Counted from the first letter of the stretch, positions 20,881 through 31,455 are shown. The stretch: 64,000 nt of DNA from Neoceratodus forsteri (GCA_016271365.2 CM057458.1:199116501-199180500); one strand, 5' to 3'. Notes: generated from the sequence alone by a model not told the origin. Translations and numbers: made by a program.

Positions 20881-21545
20881 GGTGAGCAAGGATATTGGCT
20901 GATGAGCAAGGATTCCTGGTCTGGCCAGCTCGTCTGCAATTTTTACAACCAGATGACCAGACCAGAATCCTTGTTCGCCAGCCAATCTCCTTGTTCGCCA
21001 TTCCTTTTTCATCTGGTGAACAAGGAAATTGGCTGGCAAGCAAGAATTCCCAGTCTGGCCATCTCATCCTGATGTATTCACGACCAGATAGCCAGTACAG
21101 AATCCTTGTTCACCAGCCACTTTCCATGTTCACCATCCTGATTCGTAACTGGTGAACAAGAATCCCTGGTGTGGCCATCTCATCTGAAAATTTCAGGACG
21201 AGATGACCAGAACAGAAATCCTTGTTCGCCAGCCGATTTCTTTGTTCACCAGACAAACAAAGACTCACGAACAAGGAATTTAGCGAGTGGTGAACAAGAA
21301 TTTTAAAATATAAAAAATACTTTTCAAGGTCACACAAATGTCAGAAAGCACACTGCACTGCTAACCAACTCCCCATGAGCTGAAATCATACTTAAATGTG
21401 GCAAAAAGACATCCCTGGGCAGAGCTATGACAGTTTGGGGAAAATTAAAAAACAAGATGGTGGCTGGTGAACAAGGAATTTCTTCTGGTGAGCCAGAATT
21501 GTCAACTGGCGAACCAAGATTGGCCCCTGGCAAACCAGAATCCTT
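20881..21545. repeat. Array of ~120-bp palindromes built on GGTGAACAAGG
   Basis: Three consecutive units, 20881-21000, 21015-21134 and 21151-21250, each begin GGTGARCAAG and end CTTGTTCRCC or equivalent. Within each unit the first half (ATTGGCTG, TCTGGCCA) is the inverted copy of the second half (GACCAGA, CAGCCAAT). The third unit lacks about 20 bp. Partial units with GAACAAGGAATT continue at 21269-21300 and 21465-21545. No protein is encoded. Each unit could extrude as a hairpin of about 50 bp stem. Confidence 0.85.
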
Positions 21546-21935
21546 GTTTGTACCATGCAGCTATACTGAAAAATGAAAATCCTATTGAAAATAATGGGAC
21601 CTTTAAAATGCTATAAATTTGGAACAGATTAATAATTTTTTCACCAAACAAACTCTTGCCTGTTCTGTCACCAAAGTTCTTTCTACCATAAAAATTTCAA
21701 ACCAAAATTCAACACTGTCAGTGTACAGTGCGATGAGGAAATAAAGTGGCAAATTTTCCATTTTTTCACTATCTGGATCTCGGCATCTGCAAATCCCACT
21801 GGAACACAACTTGGCACATCAAGAGATCTATCCTAGGACACTGCACATACAAATTTTGTGTAAATACATTGAACAGTTGCAAAGTTATTAAAGTGCCAAA
21901 TTTGAGGTTTAACATAGAAACTGCTGCTCAACCCT
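21545..21935 (+). repeat. Dispersed non-coding repeat, family B, copy 1
   Basis: Shares with 32470-32810 the phrases TTCACCAAAC, CTTTCTACC then AAAATTTCA, CACT-TCTGGATCTCGG, and GTTGCAAAGTTATTAAAGTG followed by TTTAACATAGA. Copy 1 has one unit, while the 32-33 kb locus has two in tandem. Non-coding. Confidence 0.65.
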
Positions 21936-21983
21936 AACTATAGTTGTGCGGAACTCCACTATAATATATAGGGGATATACTGT

Positions 21984-23672
21984 AACATGGCCTGACTGAA
22001 GTTATCATATTTGTCTCCATTGGCCTCGAGTAAAGATAAATATTTTGGGTGGGATATTCAAAAGGGTTGCGCCTGCGCAAGTCCGAAATTGCGCCATTCG
22101 GCGATATTCAGCAGGAAGCAGTTGCGCCCCCAAGGCAAGCTGAGCAACAGCGCAATGCAAATGAATGCATGCTGAACTGGAGGGGGAGGAACCATGCATA
22201 AACTGCACAGTCCGATATTCAGCAGGCTGTGCAGAGTTGTGCAGGTGCAACCCCCAATCTGCGCCTGCACAACTTTGAGCCAAAAAAAAAAGGAGTAAGT
22301 CGAGGGCCACCCACAGGTGAACTGCCGCATTGCAGGGTGCAACACAGCAGCTGCCACCTGTGGCTGGCCCTCAACCTACTCCTGTGCCCCCTGCAGCCTG
22401 ATGGTGGGCAAAAGTGTAAAAAATCCCCTCCCCTGGCCTGGCCCGATCGCGGGCAAAAGCTTAAATAAACCTCCCCACCAGCCTGATCGTGGGCAGCAAA
22501 GTGTCCCCTCAGAACATATCCCTGGTGGTCAGTGGACTGCTAAGCCTGATTGCGGGCTGCAGAAGTGTCCCCAGAACATATCCCTGGTGGTCCAGTGGAC
22601 CGCTAAGCCCATCGCGGGCTGCATAATATGGCGACACCCCCAGACCATATCCTGGTGATCTAGTGTCCCCACCTCACCCACCCATGAAGCCCCACCACCC
22701 CGCTCCCCAGGCAGCCGGCAGGTGGCAGCATCCCACTCATTTATTCACATATTGGACTGCCTTTGACGGTGGGCTGCACGCCCATTGGCCCTTGCTCTGC
22801 ACCAATGGGGCGTAGCCCTACTGGCAGTCAGTCGGCGGGGGAGGGCGGCAGGTGGGTGGGATGCTGCCCCACCGCCGCCGGGGAGCGAGGTGGGGGCTTC
22901 ATGGGTGGTAGGGTGGGGACACTAGATCACCAGGGATATGGTCTTGGGGGTGTGTGTCGCCACATTATGCAGCCCGCGATCAGGCTTAGCGGTCCACTGG
23001 ACCACCAGGGATGTGTTCTGGGGGGTTAAACTTTTGCAGCCCGAGATCAGGCTTAGCGGTCCACTGACCACCAGGGATATGTTCTGGGGGGAGACACTTT
23101 GCTGCCCGCGATCCGCTGGTGGGGGTTATTTAAGCTGCCCACGATCGGGCCAGTCGGGGGAGGGGATTTTATGCTTTTGCCCATGATCGGCCAGTCGGGG
23201 GTGGTGGATTTATTACACTTTGTCCGCGATCGGGCTGCAGGGGCGCCGGTCCTCGAACGCTGCTGCCTGGCAGGCGCCAGGCGAAGTCCTCGATCGGCAC
23301 ACCTGCATGCTAATGGCATGCAAATGGGGCCATAAATAGATGCAAATGGCCCCCCCTGCACCTTGCATGAATTATGGCCCCATTTGCATGTCACCTTTTG
23401 AATATGGGAAATTTGCACATGGCGCAATGGTACTTGCACCACCGCAACTTGAATGCTCCACTCTGACCACTAGTGGTGGTGCAAGTTCCACTGCACCATG
23501 CACAGTGGCTGTGGCCGGGGGGGTGATATTCAAAGGAGTTGCTCAATAGTGCAACTCCTTTGAATATCGCCTCGGCCACGCCCCTGCGCAACTATTTTGT
23601 GCAGCGCAAGGGCTTGCGCCACAAAATAGCGTAGTTTGAATATCCAGCTCTATATCTTCAGTCAGGCCATGT
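21984..23672. mobile_element. 1.7-kb GC-rich foldback element
   Basis: The ends ACATGGCCTGACTGAAG (left) and CTTCAGTCAGGCCATGT (right) are perfect inverted repeats. Inside, GATATTCAAA at 22046 pairs with TTTGAATATC at 23637. The segments around 22490-22670 (ACATATCCCTGGTGGTC, AGCCTGATTGCGGGC) recur inverted at 22920-23110, and the centre is CGCCCATTGG / CCAATGGGGCG near 22796. So nearly the whole element is a long imperfect inverted repeat with arms of about 0.8 kb. It is much richer in GC than its flanks. The short frames inside are shadows of the repeats. A non-autonomous foldback DNA transposon is the likeliest class; no transposase is visible. Confidence 0.8.
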
Positions 23673-23689
23673 CATGTTCTATTTATACA

Positions 23690-24060
23690 ACATGGGCCAG
23701 ATATTCAAAACTTTGCACTGGGTGCAAACCATTTACGCTTGGTTTGCACTAGGTTTACATGGGTCCGCTATATTCAAAAGGCCAAATAGCATGGGCAAAC
23801 TGCATTAGTTCTGGGCAAAGTATAATGTAAGCAAGGGCCAAAAAGAGGAGTGTGTACATGTATACGCTGTATTCAGTGCATTAGCACCACACAAAGTGTG
23901 TTTGCGTGACTTAGCACAACACTTTGTGTGGTGCAAATTACTTCCCAGGAAAAGGCAGTCTTAACTCTGGGGAAACCAAGGATGGGGAGGACATGGACAC
24001 AGTAGCAACAGGGAACAAGGCTGTCTGCAGCCAGTGAGGAGGCAGTGTGGGTGGACTGCA
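23690..24060. repeat. GATATTCAAA-type repeat with a perfect 16-bp hairpin
   Basis: CAGATATTCAAAACTTTGCA at 23699 and CTATATTCAAAAGG at about 23768 echo the subterminal motif of the neighbouring foldback element. GCACCACACAAAGTGT at 23884-23899 pairs perfectly with 23919-23934 across a 19-base loop. No coding sequence. Confidence 0.55.
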
Positions 24061-24602
24061 TCCTTAGGCCACTCCATATGCACAGGCACCCAAACCGTGG
24101 AATACAATGCAGTTATATTGCTTAGAAACCAACCAGCCAGTCAGTGATAGAACTATGTTGAAACAGCACCTGTAGCAGTAATGGTTTGCAATGTTACAAT
24201 ATGTTGCACAGTATGAATTGTGTGTTGTGTTAATGGTCTGTGTTTAGTGTACTCTGTATCACCCCAGCCGCACATGTTGTGGCTCTAGGAGGTGTCTGGC
24301 ACTGTGCCTTGGCCCAGTGTACTTACCCGGACAACAAGGTGATAAATAGGGGATACATGATAGGCACAAGTATGGTATCAAAAATATTTTCACTTGTCAC
24401 TGTACAGGAGGGAAAATATTTTCAATATCACACGAGTGCACATCATGTATCCGATTTATTCAATAGGGGCCCTTATTGTTGCAAAGGTTACCATTTGCGC
24501 AGGTTTGTGTGGGTGTGATGTCATATACATCTCATATAGTATAGTATATAGTTAGGGCTTATTGTGTATGGAAAACAATGGTTTTCTAAATGTTGTTGTA
24601 GG

Positions 24603-24682
24603 ACAGTTCAAAGGTCAAAAATTTGTTGTACTATCATTCTGATGTCATATCGATAGTACAACAACTTTTCCCCTTGAACTGT
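24603..24682. repeat. 80-bp hairpin
   Basis: Outer arms ACAGTTCAAAGG and CCCTTGAACTGT, inner arms GTTGTACTATC and GATAGTACAAC; the latter are perfectly complementary. Loop about 16 bases. Confidence 0.8.
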
Positions 24683-25022
24683 TACCTGATTGATGGAAAC
24701 AGCACTGGTTCTCATAAGAAACCGGTTAAAATTGTAGTCCTGGTTAGCAAGTGGATGAGGGAGTGATCATTTGGAGTTTGGACACGAACTGCCATAGTCG
24801 ACTCCATGTGTTCAAACTACTCGTTTGGCAATTATCTAATTTTTTCCTTTTTAAAGTACTGGTACAGTAAGGCATAGAGGTCAGCAGAGTGGAACTGCGG
24901 TGAGGACCAGAGTTGGGTGTGGAGTGGTATTGCACCGAGAAGATGTACCATGAACACAAGGTATGACATTACCTTGTGAAATTAAAATTTTGACATTTTG
25001 GGGAACCATATACTATATTAAA

Positions 25023-25180
25023 TAGTGTATGGTTGCCCAAACACAACAAGGTATGTTGCCATCTCAGTGATGTGATGTCATCATACGGACCTCTCGAGTT
25101 TTGCTCTCGAGGTCTGTATGATGTCATCGCATCCCCTCAATGGCAGCATAGCCTTGTTGTGTATGGGCAACCATACACTA
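25023..25180. repeat. 158-bp near-perfect inverted repeat (MITE-like)
   Basis: TAGTGTATGGTTGCCCA at the left pairs with TGGGCAACCATACACTA at the right. The arms run about 76 bases with few mismatches to a central CTCGAGTTTTGCTCTCGAG. No coding capacity. Its size and form suit a short MITE. Confidence 0.85.
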
Positions 25181-25199
25181 CTCTATATTTCTTACATTT

Positions 25200-26180
25200 A
25201 TCACACTCCAGCAAAAATATCAGGATTTATCACACCCATTCAATGAAAATACGATTTGTCACACTCATTTATCACTCACCCCATTGTATAAATAAACATA
25301 GACAGGCACCAGACAGGGTATAAACATACAGCACACGGATGGCATCTCCTATGTTGCCATCATCTGCCACCAGTCCCAACCATGCTAGGCATTAATTGGT
25401 AAACCAGCACCCAGTGGACACCATGGCTCTGTGTCCATACAGCACACACCTGCAGGTCACCCTTTGGTAGACACCAACAGAATCCAGCACACACATGCAG
25501 CATTGGGGGCATGGGGGGTGTTGAGAGGAGGGTGTACAGGTGGCCAGGCTGCACCATGTACTGGGTGCTGCCACAAGGCTGGGACAATCCATGCAGTACA
25601 AATGGTTCAGTGTAGGGAATACACCAACACCAGTGTGCCTGTCTGATGGTATGTGCCCTCCCAGCCACATACTGTACCACACATCTGTACAGACACCATA
25701 GCTCACACAGCCAGCCATGTATATGCCACTGTGAGTATCCCAAGCCAATGCTGCAGCATCTGTGGGTTGCACAACAGCATAAGAGTAATGCCCACTGTCA
25801 GTACACATCTGCAAGATGGGCCTGTCAATGTGTATAGTGCAGCAGTCATTGATGCCCTACATGCCATAGGCATTGCTGTGTCCCTCACACTACTGGCCCC
25901 CTTGTTGTTGTAGTGTCTGCTGTGCACTGTAGCAGGAACTACAGTTTAACTATTGCATGCAGCACCTCCACCTGTGCATGTGCTGTGTAGTCCCCTGGGG
26001 CGCAATATTTTATGCGGTTCTGTGTAAATGTAGCCTGCAGCTACTACCATGCATTTCTAGACTGCCCTACAGGTGGAGCTGTGGACAGACCCAGCCAGTG
26101 CCTGTACTTCCAGACTGACCTACAGGTGGAACTGTGGGACGCTGCAATAGCGCTAGGCAAACTGCATGCAAATCACCCCC
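25200..26180. other. Unassigned non-coding block with a short direct repeat
   Basis: CA/TG-rich sequence. A 31-bp near-identical pair (AGACTG-CCTACAGGTGGA) occurs at 26056 and 26109. Overlapping frames on both strands (25360-25927) have no recognisable domain and look like CA/TG-rich chance frames. Possibly part of an old DNA element. Confidence 0.4.
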
Positions 26181-26189
26181 ATGTTGTTC

Positions 26190-27236
26190 ACAGTGCATAT
26201 GTTGCCGTTAGGAGGCATTATAAGGCAGTATGGGCTGAGTTTTCACTGCTATATAGATGATACTCAGCTCTACATGTCCTTTGTACCTGAACAAAATAGT
26301 GCAGTCTTGGTCTTCAACAACTGCCTCACCGAGATTCAGGACTGGATGAGTGCTAATTGGTTGAAATTAAATCTGGACAAGACTGAGATGTTGGTAGTGG
26401 ACCCAGGTAAGTGGGTAGAGAAGTTGACTCCTTGGCAACCATCTGGCCTGGTGCTTGGGGTCAACCAGTTGAGATCTTCTGAACTGGTGCGAAATCTGGG
26501 CATTGTGCTTGACAACAAACTGACACTAAAAGCGCAGGTGTCGGCAGTTGTCAAGTCCTCATTTTATCATCTGAGGAACATTGCTTGGATTAAGCACCTT
26601 GTTCAGTCTGAGGACCTCCCTGTGTTGGTCCACGCCTTCATGTCCTCTTGTCTTGATTACTGTAATGCTCTATACCTAGGGTTGCCAGGGATAGATCTCC
26701 GTCACCTGCAGCTGGTGCAGAACGCTGCAGCCAGGTTGCTGATGGGGTTATCAAGAACTAGCCATATCATGCCTGTGCTGCGTGAACTGCACTGACTGCT
26801 GGTGCGATGGAGGATCACCTTCAAGGTCGCATTGCTGACCTATAAGACCCTACACGGACAGGGACTGGGTTACTTGCAAGACCTTCTTTGGCATTACTTC
26901 CCTTCCTGCCCACTTCACTCTACCAATGAGGGATTGCTAGAGGTTCCCAGGGTCCATCTGCTAACATCAGGGGCTAGAGCCTTTTCTTTTGTAGCCCCGA
27001 CTCTGTGGAACTCTCTACTTCATTGGATTAGAGAGTGCCTGTCCACCGAGTCCTTCAAATCCTCATTAAAAACTTATTCGATCTAGCTTTTGGGGACTGT
27101 ATTTAGTTGATATTGCTGCCTTTTTATTTTGTACATTTTTAGACTGTAGACTTAGTTTTATGTTGTATTATGTATGTGCTTTGGTTTAAGAAAAGCGCAC
27201 TATAAATACGTTTTGATTGATTGATTGATTGATCAT
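26190..27236 (+). mobile_element. L2 LINE, 3' half of reverse transcriptase to 3' end
   Basis: One frame from about 26190 to 27086 carries HCYIDDTQLYMSF (intact YIDD catalytic motif), LKLNLDKTEMLVV, NLGIVLDNKLTLKAQV, DYCNALYLGLPG, LQLVQNAAARLL and, further on, TYKTLHGQGLGYL and FSFVAPTLWNSL. This is the L2 palm, thumb and C-terminal layout. A single TGA at 26793-26795 interrupts the frame where other L2 elements have a Trp codon, as in LHWLP. The 3' end shows AAAAGCGCACTATAAATACG followed by TGAT repeats, typical of L2. The 5' part is missing. Confidence 0.92.
27216..27236 (+). repeat. TTGA/TGAT 3' microsatellite of the L2
   Basis: About five TGAT tetranucleotides directly after the L2 terminal block, the usual 3' tail of L2 elements. 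Confidence 0.85.
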
Positions 27237-27544
27237 GAGATGCTTCTCTGGATGTTTGCCGATTGACTGCCTAAACAGGCTCATTTGCATGTCACTTTTG
27301 AATAGAGCAAATGTTTGCCCCAGCAAATGTGATAGTGCCGGGCAAACATCTTAGTTCCAATCAAAACTTGCACAAATGTGTCTATGCAGCGCAAATGTTT
27401 TGGAAACATGGTACATTTCTGCAGTATTTCACATGTGCTGGTGCTTGCAGCTTTACTGAATCCACTCCTTTGCTGGCACACATATTGGCCACATAGTTCA
27501 CCTTTACCTTCCTTCACGTCACTGTGCACTGGGCTATTTGCAGC

Positions 27545-27963
27545 ATGGCCGAGCACTTTCAACACAGTACAGTAAGGACCTGCCAGAGATTTTAAATAAG
27601 CACACTTCCTGTGAAATGTCCAAATCTTTTTTTTTTGTGAAGTTTGCTGAGCTTTTTGTAAAATATCCTGCCGACAGTAGATAGAGGAGAGAGACTGAGC
27701 TGCGCCTTCACAGAAGAGAACGCGAGCCCGAGTAAGTGTTGCTATAGCAGCGTTGCTATAGCAACACTTGCTAAGGCTCGCATTCTCTTCTCTGAAGGGG
27801 TGACTCGGTCTGTCTCCTCTTTCTGTTGTTGACAGGATAGTTTACAAAAAGCTCAGAAAACTTTCCAAAAAAAAAAAAAACATTCAGGTGTTTCACAGGG
27901 AGCATGCTTATTTAAAATCTCTGACAGATCCTTACTGTACTATGTTGAAAGCGCTCAGCCACG
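27545..27963. repeat. 419-bp inverted repeat (large hairpin)
   Basis: Arms of about 205 bp are inverted copies: GCACTTTCAACACAGTACAG / CTGTACTATGTTGAAAGCGC at the outside, AGAGATTTTAAATAAGCA / TGCTTATTTAAAATCTCT next, and AAGTGTTGCTATAGCA / TGCTATAGCAACACTT at the centre near 27752. Poly-T and poly-A runs face each other in the arms. No protein. A foldback MITE, or a locus able to make a long RNA hairpin, would both fit. Confidence 0.9.
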
Positions 27964-28374
27964 ATACAAATTTAGAACATTAAAAGTGAAACTGCTTGTG
28001 TAAGACATGAGGAAAACAACAGGATCAACCAGATTATTTTCTTTGTTTAAATAACTGCTTGAAAGTGATGGCAGGATCAACAAGATGTCAGGGTCATGTG
28101 TGTGTGTGGGGGGGTGGAGGGGGGCAGGTCATGGAGAGGTGGACCCTTTTGTTTTGAACACTTTCATTTTCATTTAAATGACATATAGGGACATAGAACT
28201 ATCACCATGATGTATATGAACTTATACAACAGATGCTGGTCTGGAACAGTGAAGATATCACTGATATCTCATGGGCCACTACTGAGATATTAGGATATCT
28301 TCATGCTCTTCTGTCACAGTGGTCCGGAACTCATTTAGAATGCTCAGCCTTAGTAGCAGTACTAATCATATTCA

Positions 28375-28660
28375 AGTGCAAATAACTTTAAAATGAAAAA
28401 TGATAGCATGGTACTGTGAGCAGTAAAGTTGTTCAGCACAAAAATATCTACAAAAGGAGTGGTGTTTCATTTATAGCTACCTTTTATTTTTTATAATTAG
28501 CAAAAAACAGCAGAAAATTCTATTTGTTTTTCACTTTTTTTTGACAAATAAATTTGAATAACTTTAAAATGGAAAATGGTAGCATGGTACTGAGTACAAC
28601 ATTTGTTCAGCACAGAAACATCTGCAAAATAAGTGGTGTTTCATTTACAGATGCCTGTGA
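28375..28660. repeat. Two-unit direct repeat, about 180-bp spacing
   Basis: AATAACTTTAAAATG-AAAATG-TAGCATGGTACTG and GTGGTGTTTCATTTA recur in both units (about 28380-28480 and 28557-28655). Non-coding. Confidence 0.8.
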
Positions 28661-28921
28661 CCGGGAGCTCCTGCCACTCTTGAGGACCGACCTTTTCTTA
28701 AATCTATTGCAACAGTTCTGTTTCTAAGCCTAATCTATCCCTTACTATTTCTAGTCCATAAGGTTGGCCACCTGTGGGCACCCCCTTGTCCCTCTCTTGA
28801 CTATGCTATAGTGTCCTCTTTAATTTTACTTTTTCCTCTCAGGTCCTCATACAGGAAGGTTATTGTGGTGACCTCCAGATGTATGTAAAATAGGTTGTAT
28901 TTATTGTTGTTGGATTTAGTA

Positions 28922-29549
28922 TGTAACAGCACTATGTTATAAAATACCTTAATGTATATACCTTATGTTTATGAAACCTGTAAATGTTTAAAATACCATG
29001 GCAGTAGGTGTTTTTGATAATGGTAAAAAGTACTAGGTGACTATTATAGAAACTATGCTAGTTGTGTTATTTAAAATGCATGTCTATTGTTGTAAACTTA
29101 AATAAGAAATGTCATGGTGGTTTGCATATATCCCATTATGCATTGCATTATGGAAGTATGTATGATGTTGTATTTCTTTGAAACTTGATTTCTTGCCAAT
29201 GCCTTTTTGGGTAACTGTTCTTTCAGTGATTATGCATTGAGGTTCTTTGTTTATAGCTTGTTTTGTTTTTCTTCTTTTTGGGCCCCTACTACATAAGCAA
29301 ATGAGGGCTTGCATAAGGGTTATGGGTACATCCCAGCTAGTGGATTGGATCAGAGACCAGTGTCAGTAGTGCTGAGTAAGTGCAGACAAAGGATATTCAT
29401 AGTCTCTTGCTGCAAGCTGATGTACTGAAGAAGGAATATGGCATTGCAGAAGCTTATTTCTTGTATTTTGAATAAACATCACACAGAGATTGTGTGTTGA
29501 ACCTGAAGTTTGGTGTCTGGTCCATCTGTTGTCCCACAACCCCGCCACA
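28922..29549 (+). mobile_element. Candidate 5' LTR of an LTR retrotransposon
   Basis: The right limit is set by a primer-binding-site match four bases downstream. The proposed LTR begins TGTAACAGC and ends CGCCACA, giving the expected TG...CA termini, and holds a polyadenylation signal AATAAA at 29471-29476. The left limit is a guess among several TG starts (28864 is an alternative). No matching 3' LTR was found in the window, so the element is incomplete or rearranged. Confidence 0.5.
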
Positions 29550-29553
29550 GACT

Positions 29554-29571
29554 TGGTGGCAGAAGTGGGAT
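29554..29571 (+). other. Primer-binding site resembling the 3' end of tRNA-Leu
   Basis: TGGTGGCAGAAGTGGGAT differs by one base from the complement of the vertebrate tRNA-Leu 3' end (recalled as TGGTGTCAGAAGTGGGAT). tRNA-Leu priming is known among vertebrate Gypsy (Gmr1-like) elements. Confidence 0.55.
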
Positions 29572-29681
29572 AACTTGCTGGAAGCATCTGGACTGGTTGA
29601 AGAGGGATGTTTTCTGGTGGATGGGATAACTTGCTGGAAGCATTTGGACTGGTTGAAGAGGGACGTTTTTCTGGTGGATAT
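29568..29681. repeat. Two-unit tandem duplication, 56 bp
   Basis: GGGATAACTTGCTGGAAGCA and GGTTGAAGAGGGA occur twice, 56 bases apart; the first unit overlaps the end of the primer-binding site. Confidence 0.85.
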
Positions 29682-29739
29682 CATCCAGATATCCCAGGTG
29701 GACCGATGCACCAGGAGTTGCCAGAGTAGAACCCGGTGA

Positions 29740-30420
29740 AGAAAGTCTGTGGAGTTTGGCCCAGAACCATGGGCAACAGATGGAGAGAAGCTGCTGCCTG
29801 GACTGGACATGAGAGCTTGGAGGAAGGCCAGGCCTGAAGAAGATGGAGAGATGCAGGTTGAGGCAGACTGGAGGTGCGAGAGATAACACCCCGGAGGTGG
29901 AGACCTTGATGAGGATGGTCCACTGGATGAGTGGGCAATGGCTGGAGGCAGACTGAGTACACAGAGACATGGAAAACTGGTGCCAGGTGCTAGAGAGATT
30001 CCTGCCAGAGAGTCTGGATATAGAGTCAGAGGAGAATTTTTCATGGGCTCAGATTGAGGAGGATCCCCTGACTGAGCAGAATATTTCTTTGTTTCCTGTG
30101 TTCCCAGGATGTTACCTGTTGGAGATGTAAGTATAGAACTTGAATGTGTGACCCCAGATAAGACTGTGCCTAGTGATATTGTGCTGGGGTTGAAGACTCC
30201 AAACAAGCAAGAAGAAGCCTATGAGGCTGAAGGGACTTTTTCTTGTATTGATGCAGCTAAATCTATTAACAGTATTGACTGGGGTATACTGCATGCTAAA
30301 AATACTAATGTTGCCAAACTGTTACAGTATGTTAAGGTTAAGGAGGGTGAAGGTCATTTAAAGAAAAAAAAATGGCACCCTTGGAAAAAAGGGAAAACTT
30401 TCACATAGGTCACAAGGTAC
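29740..30420 (+). mobile_element. Internal remnant of the LTR element
   Basis: Plus-strand sequence contains short acidic, Glu-rich reading segments (for example around 29968-30090: NWCQVLERFLPESLDIESEE in part) and a 99-codon frame at 30109-30408 ending in a Lys-rich tail. No protease, reverse transcriptase or integrase motif is visible, so a gag-like origin is only inferred from position behind the primer-binding site. The 250-codon minus-strand frame (30206-29454) is most likely an antisense shadow. Confidence 0.35.
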
Positions 30421-30429
30421 TAGATGGTA

Positions 30430-31400
30430 ACAGGTGGCTGAAAATAGCACAATGATTAAAAGAATGTTTATTAAGACACCCCAGAGTTCAAAGGTTTAGG
30501 AACCTGCTGTTTAACATTGCAGGGTATTCAGCATGAGAGATTCCTTGGGGTCCTGTAGGTTTCTGTAGAGACCTTCCTGGGGATAAGATGACCACAGATT
30601 TGGGGGTCATAGGTTATAAAAGGTTGAAATAGGAGAGTAGAAACTACTATTGCTCATTCCATATTCCCACAGACACTTTGTGTAAAACAGAGGGATCAAG
30701 TTAGTTACAGGCAAGGCCAGAGGTGGCTCTGCAATGGTCCCTTCCTGTAGGCAAAAGTGTAGCATGTTTGGTCAGGGAGTGGGCCTGATGTCAAAGAGGT
30801 ACCCAATGGCAGACAAGGAGTCTGCAGTGGTACGTGTGTTTTATTCTTTTCTGAGTGAAAACCTACAAAAGAGAAGTGGGTGGAAAATGGATTGGAACCT
30901 GTGCTAGGGTAACACCTTGGGTGTCTACCCTCAGGTGTCTATATCAGTAACAAGTGAAATGAATCAAGAATCATAACCTAGGAATGGGTGCCTGCTTAAA
31001 ACTGACTTGTCTGGTGGGGTTGGAGCAGGTAATTACTCACCCCAGAGAAAGTCTTTCTATGGTACTGGACCTTACAGTCGTCCAGATTTTTGGTTAAGAA
31101 ATATAACGGACTTTCCCTAAAAGGAGATGAGAAGGTACCATTAGTCTCTGTTGAAAAATGTGTTTATGCCTCAGGATAAAGAATGATGATATCCACTATG
31201 TTTATAATAGAATGTTTATCGTTAATAGGGACCCTGAGATGTAACTTCTGAAGATGGATGGGTAGAAGCTCTATCCCTTCCTGGGACAGGAAGGTGGTAA
31301 GCAGTCTGCAAGAGTGTGATAAACCCATTTATCTGAGCAAATTTGTGTATAAATTTACATTTGTGAGATATCAATAGACCAATCCCCCCTCTCGTGAAGA
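30430..31400. other. No recognised feature
   Basis: Non-coding sequence lacking long frames or repeats with copies elsewhere in the window. Could still be part of the LTR element's interior. Confidence 0.4.
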
Positions 31401-31407
31401 TTAAAAT

Positions 31408-31455
31408 GATATCTTAAGTCAGCCCATGTCATATTTGATTTATACAGCAGGTGTT
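31408..31455. repeat. Second copy of the 1.7-kb foldback element's terminus
   Basis: GATATCTTAAGTCAGCCCAT + GTCATATTTGATTTATACAGCA parallels 23651-23691 (TATATCTTCAGTCAGGCCAT, GTCATGTTCTATTTATACAACA). The similarity extends past the TIR into the flank, so the element or a parent repeat is larger than the TIR-to-TIR interval. Confidence 0.6.

Noticed and set aside
30090..30140. TTTCCTGTGTTCCCAG / ATGTAAGTATAG as a micro-exon
   Set aside because: Good-looking splice signals but only about 20 bases apart, within probable retroelement sequence and without coding support.
29454..30206. 250-codon minus-strand frame, Ser/Pro-rich
   Set aside because: Crosses the primer-binding site and LTR end of a plus-oriented retroelement, and includes the duplicated 56-bp repeat in translation. 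It looks like an antisense artefact.
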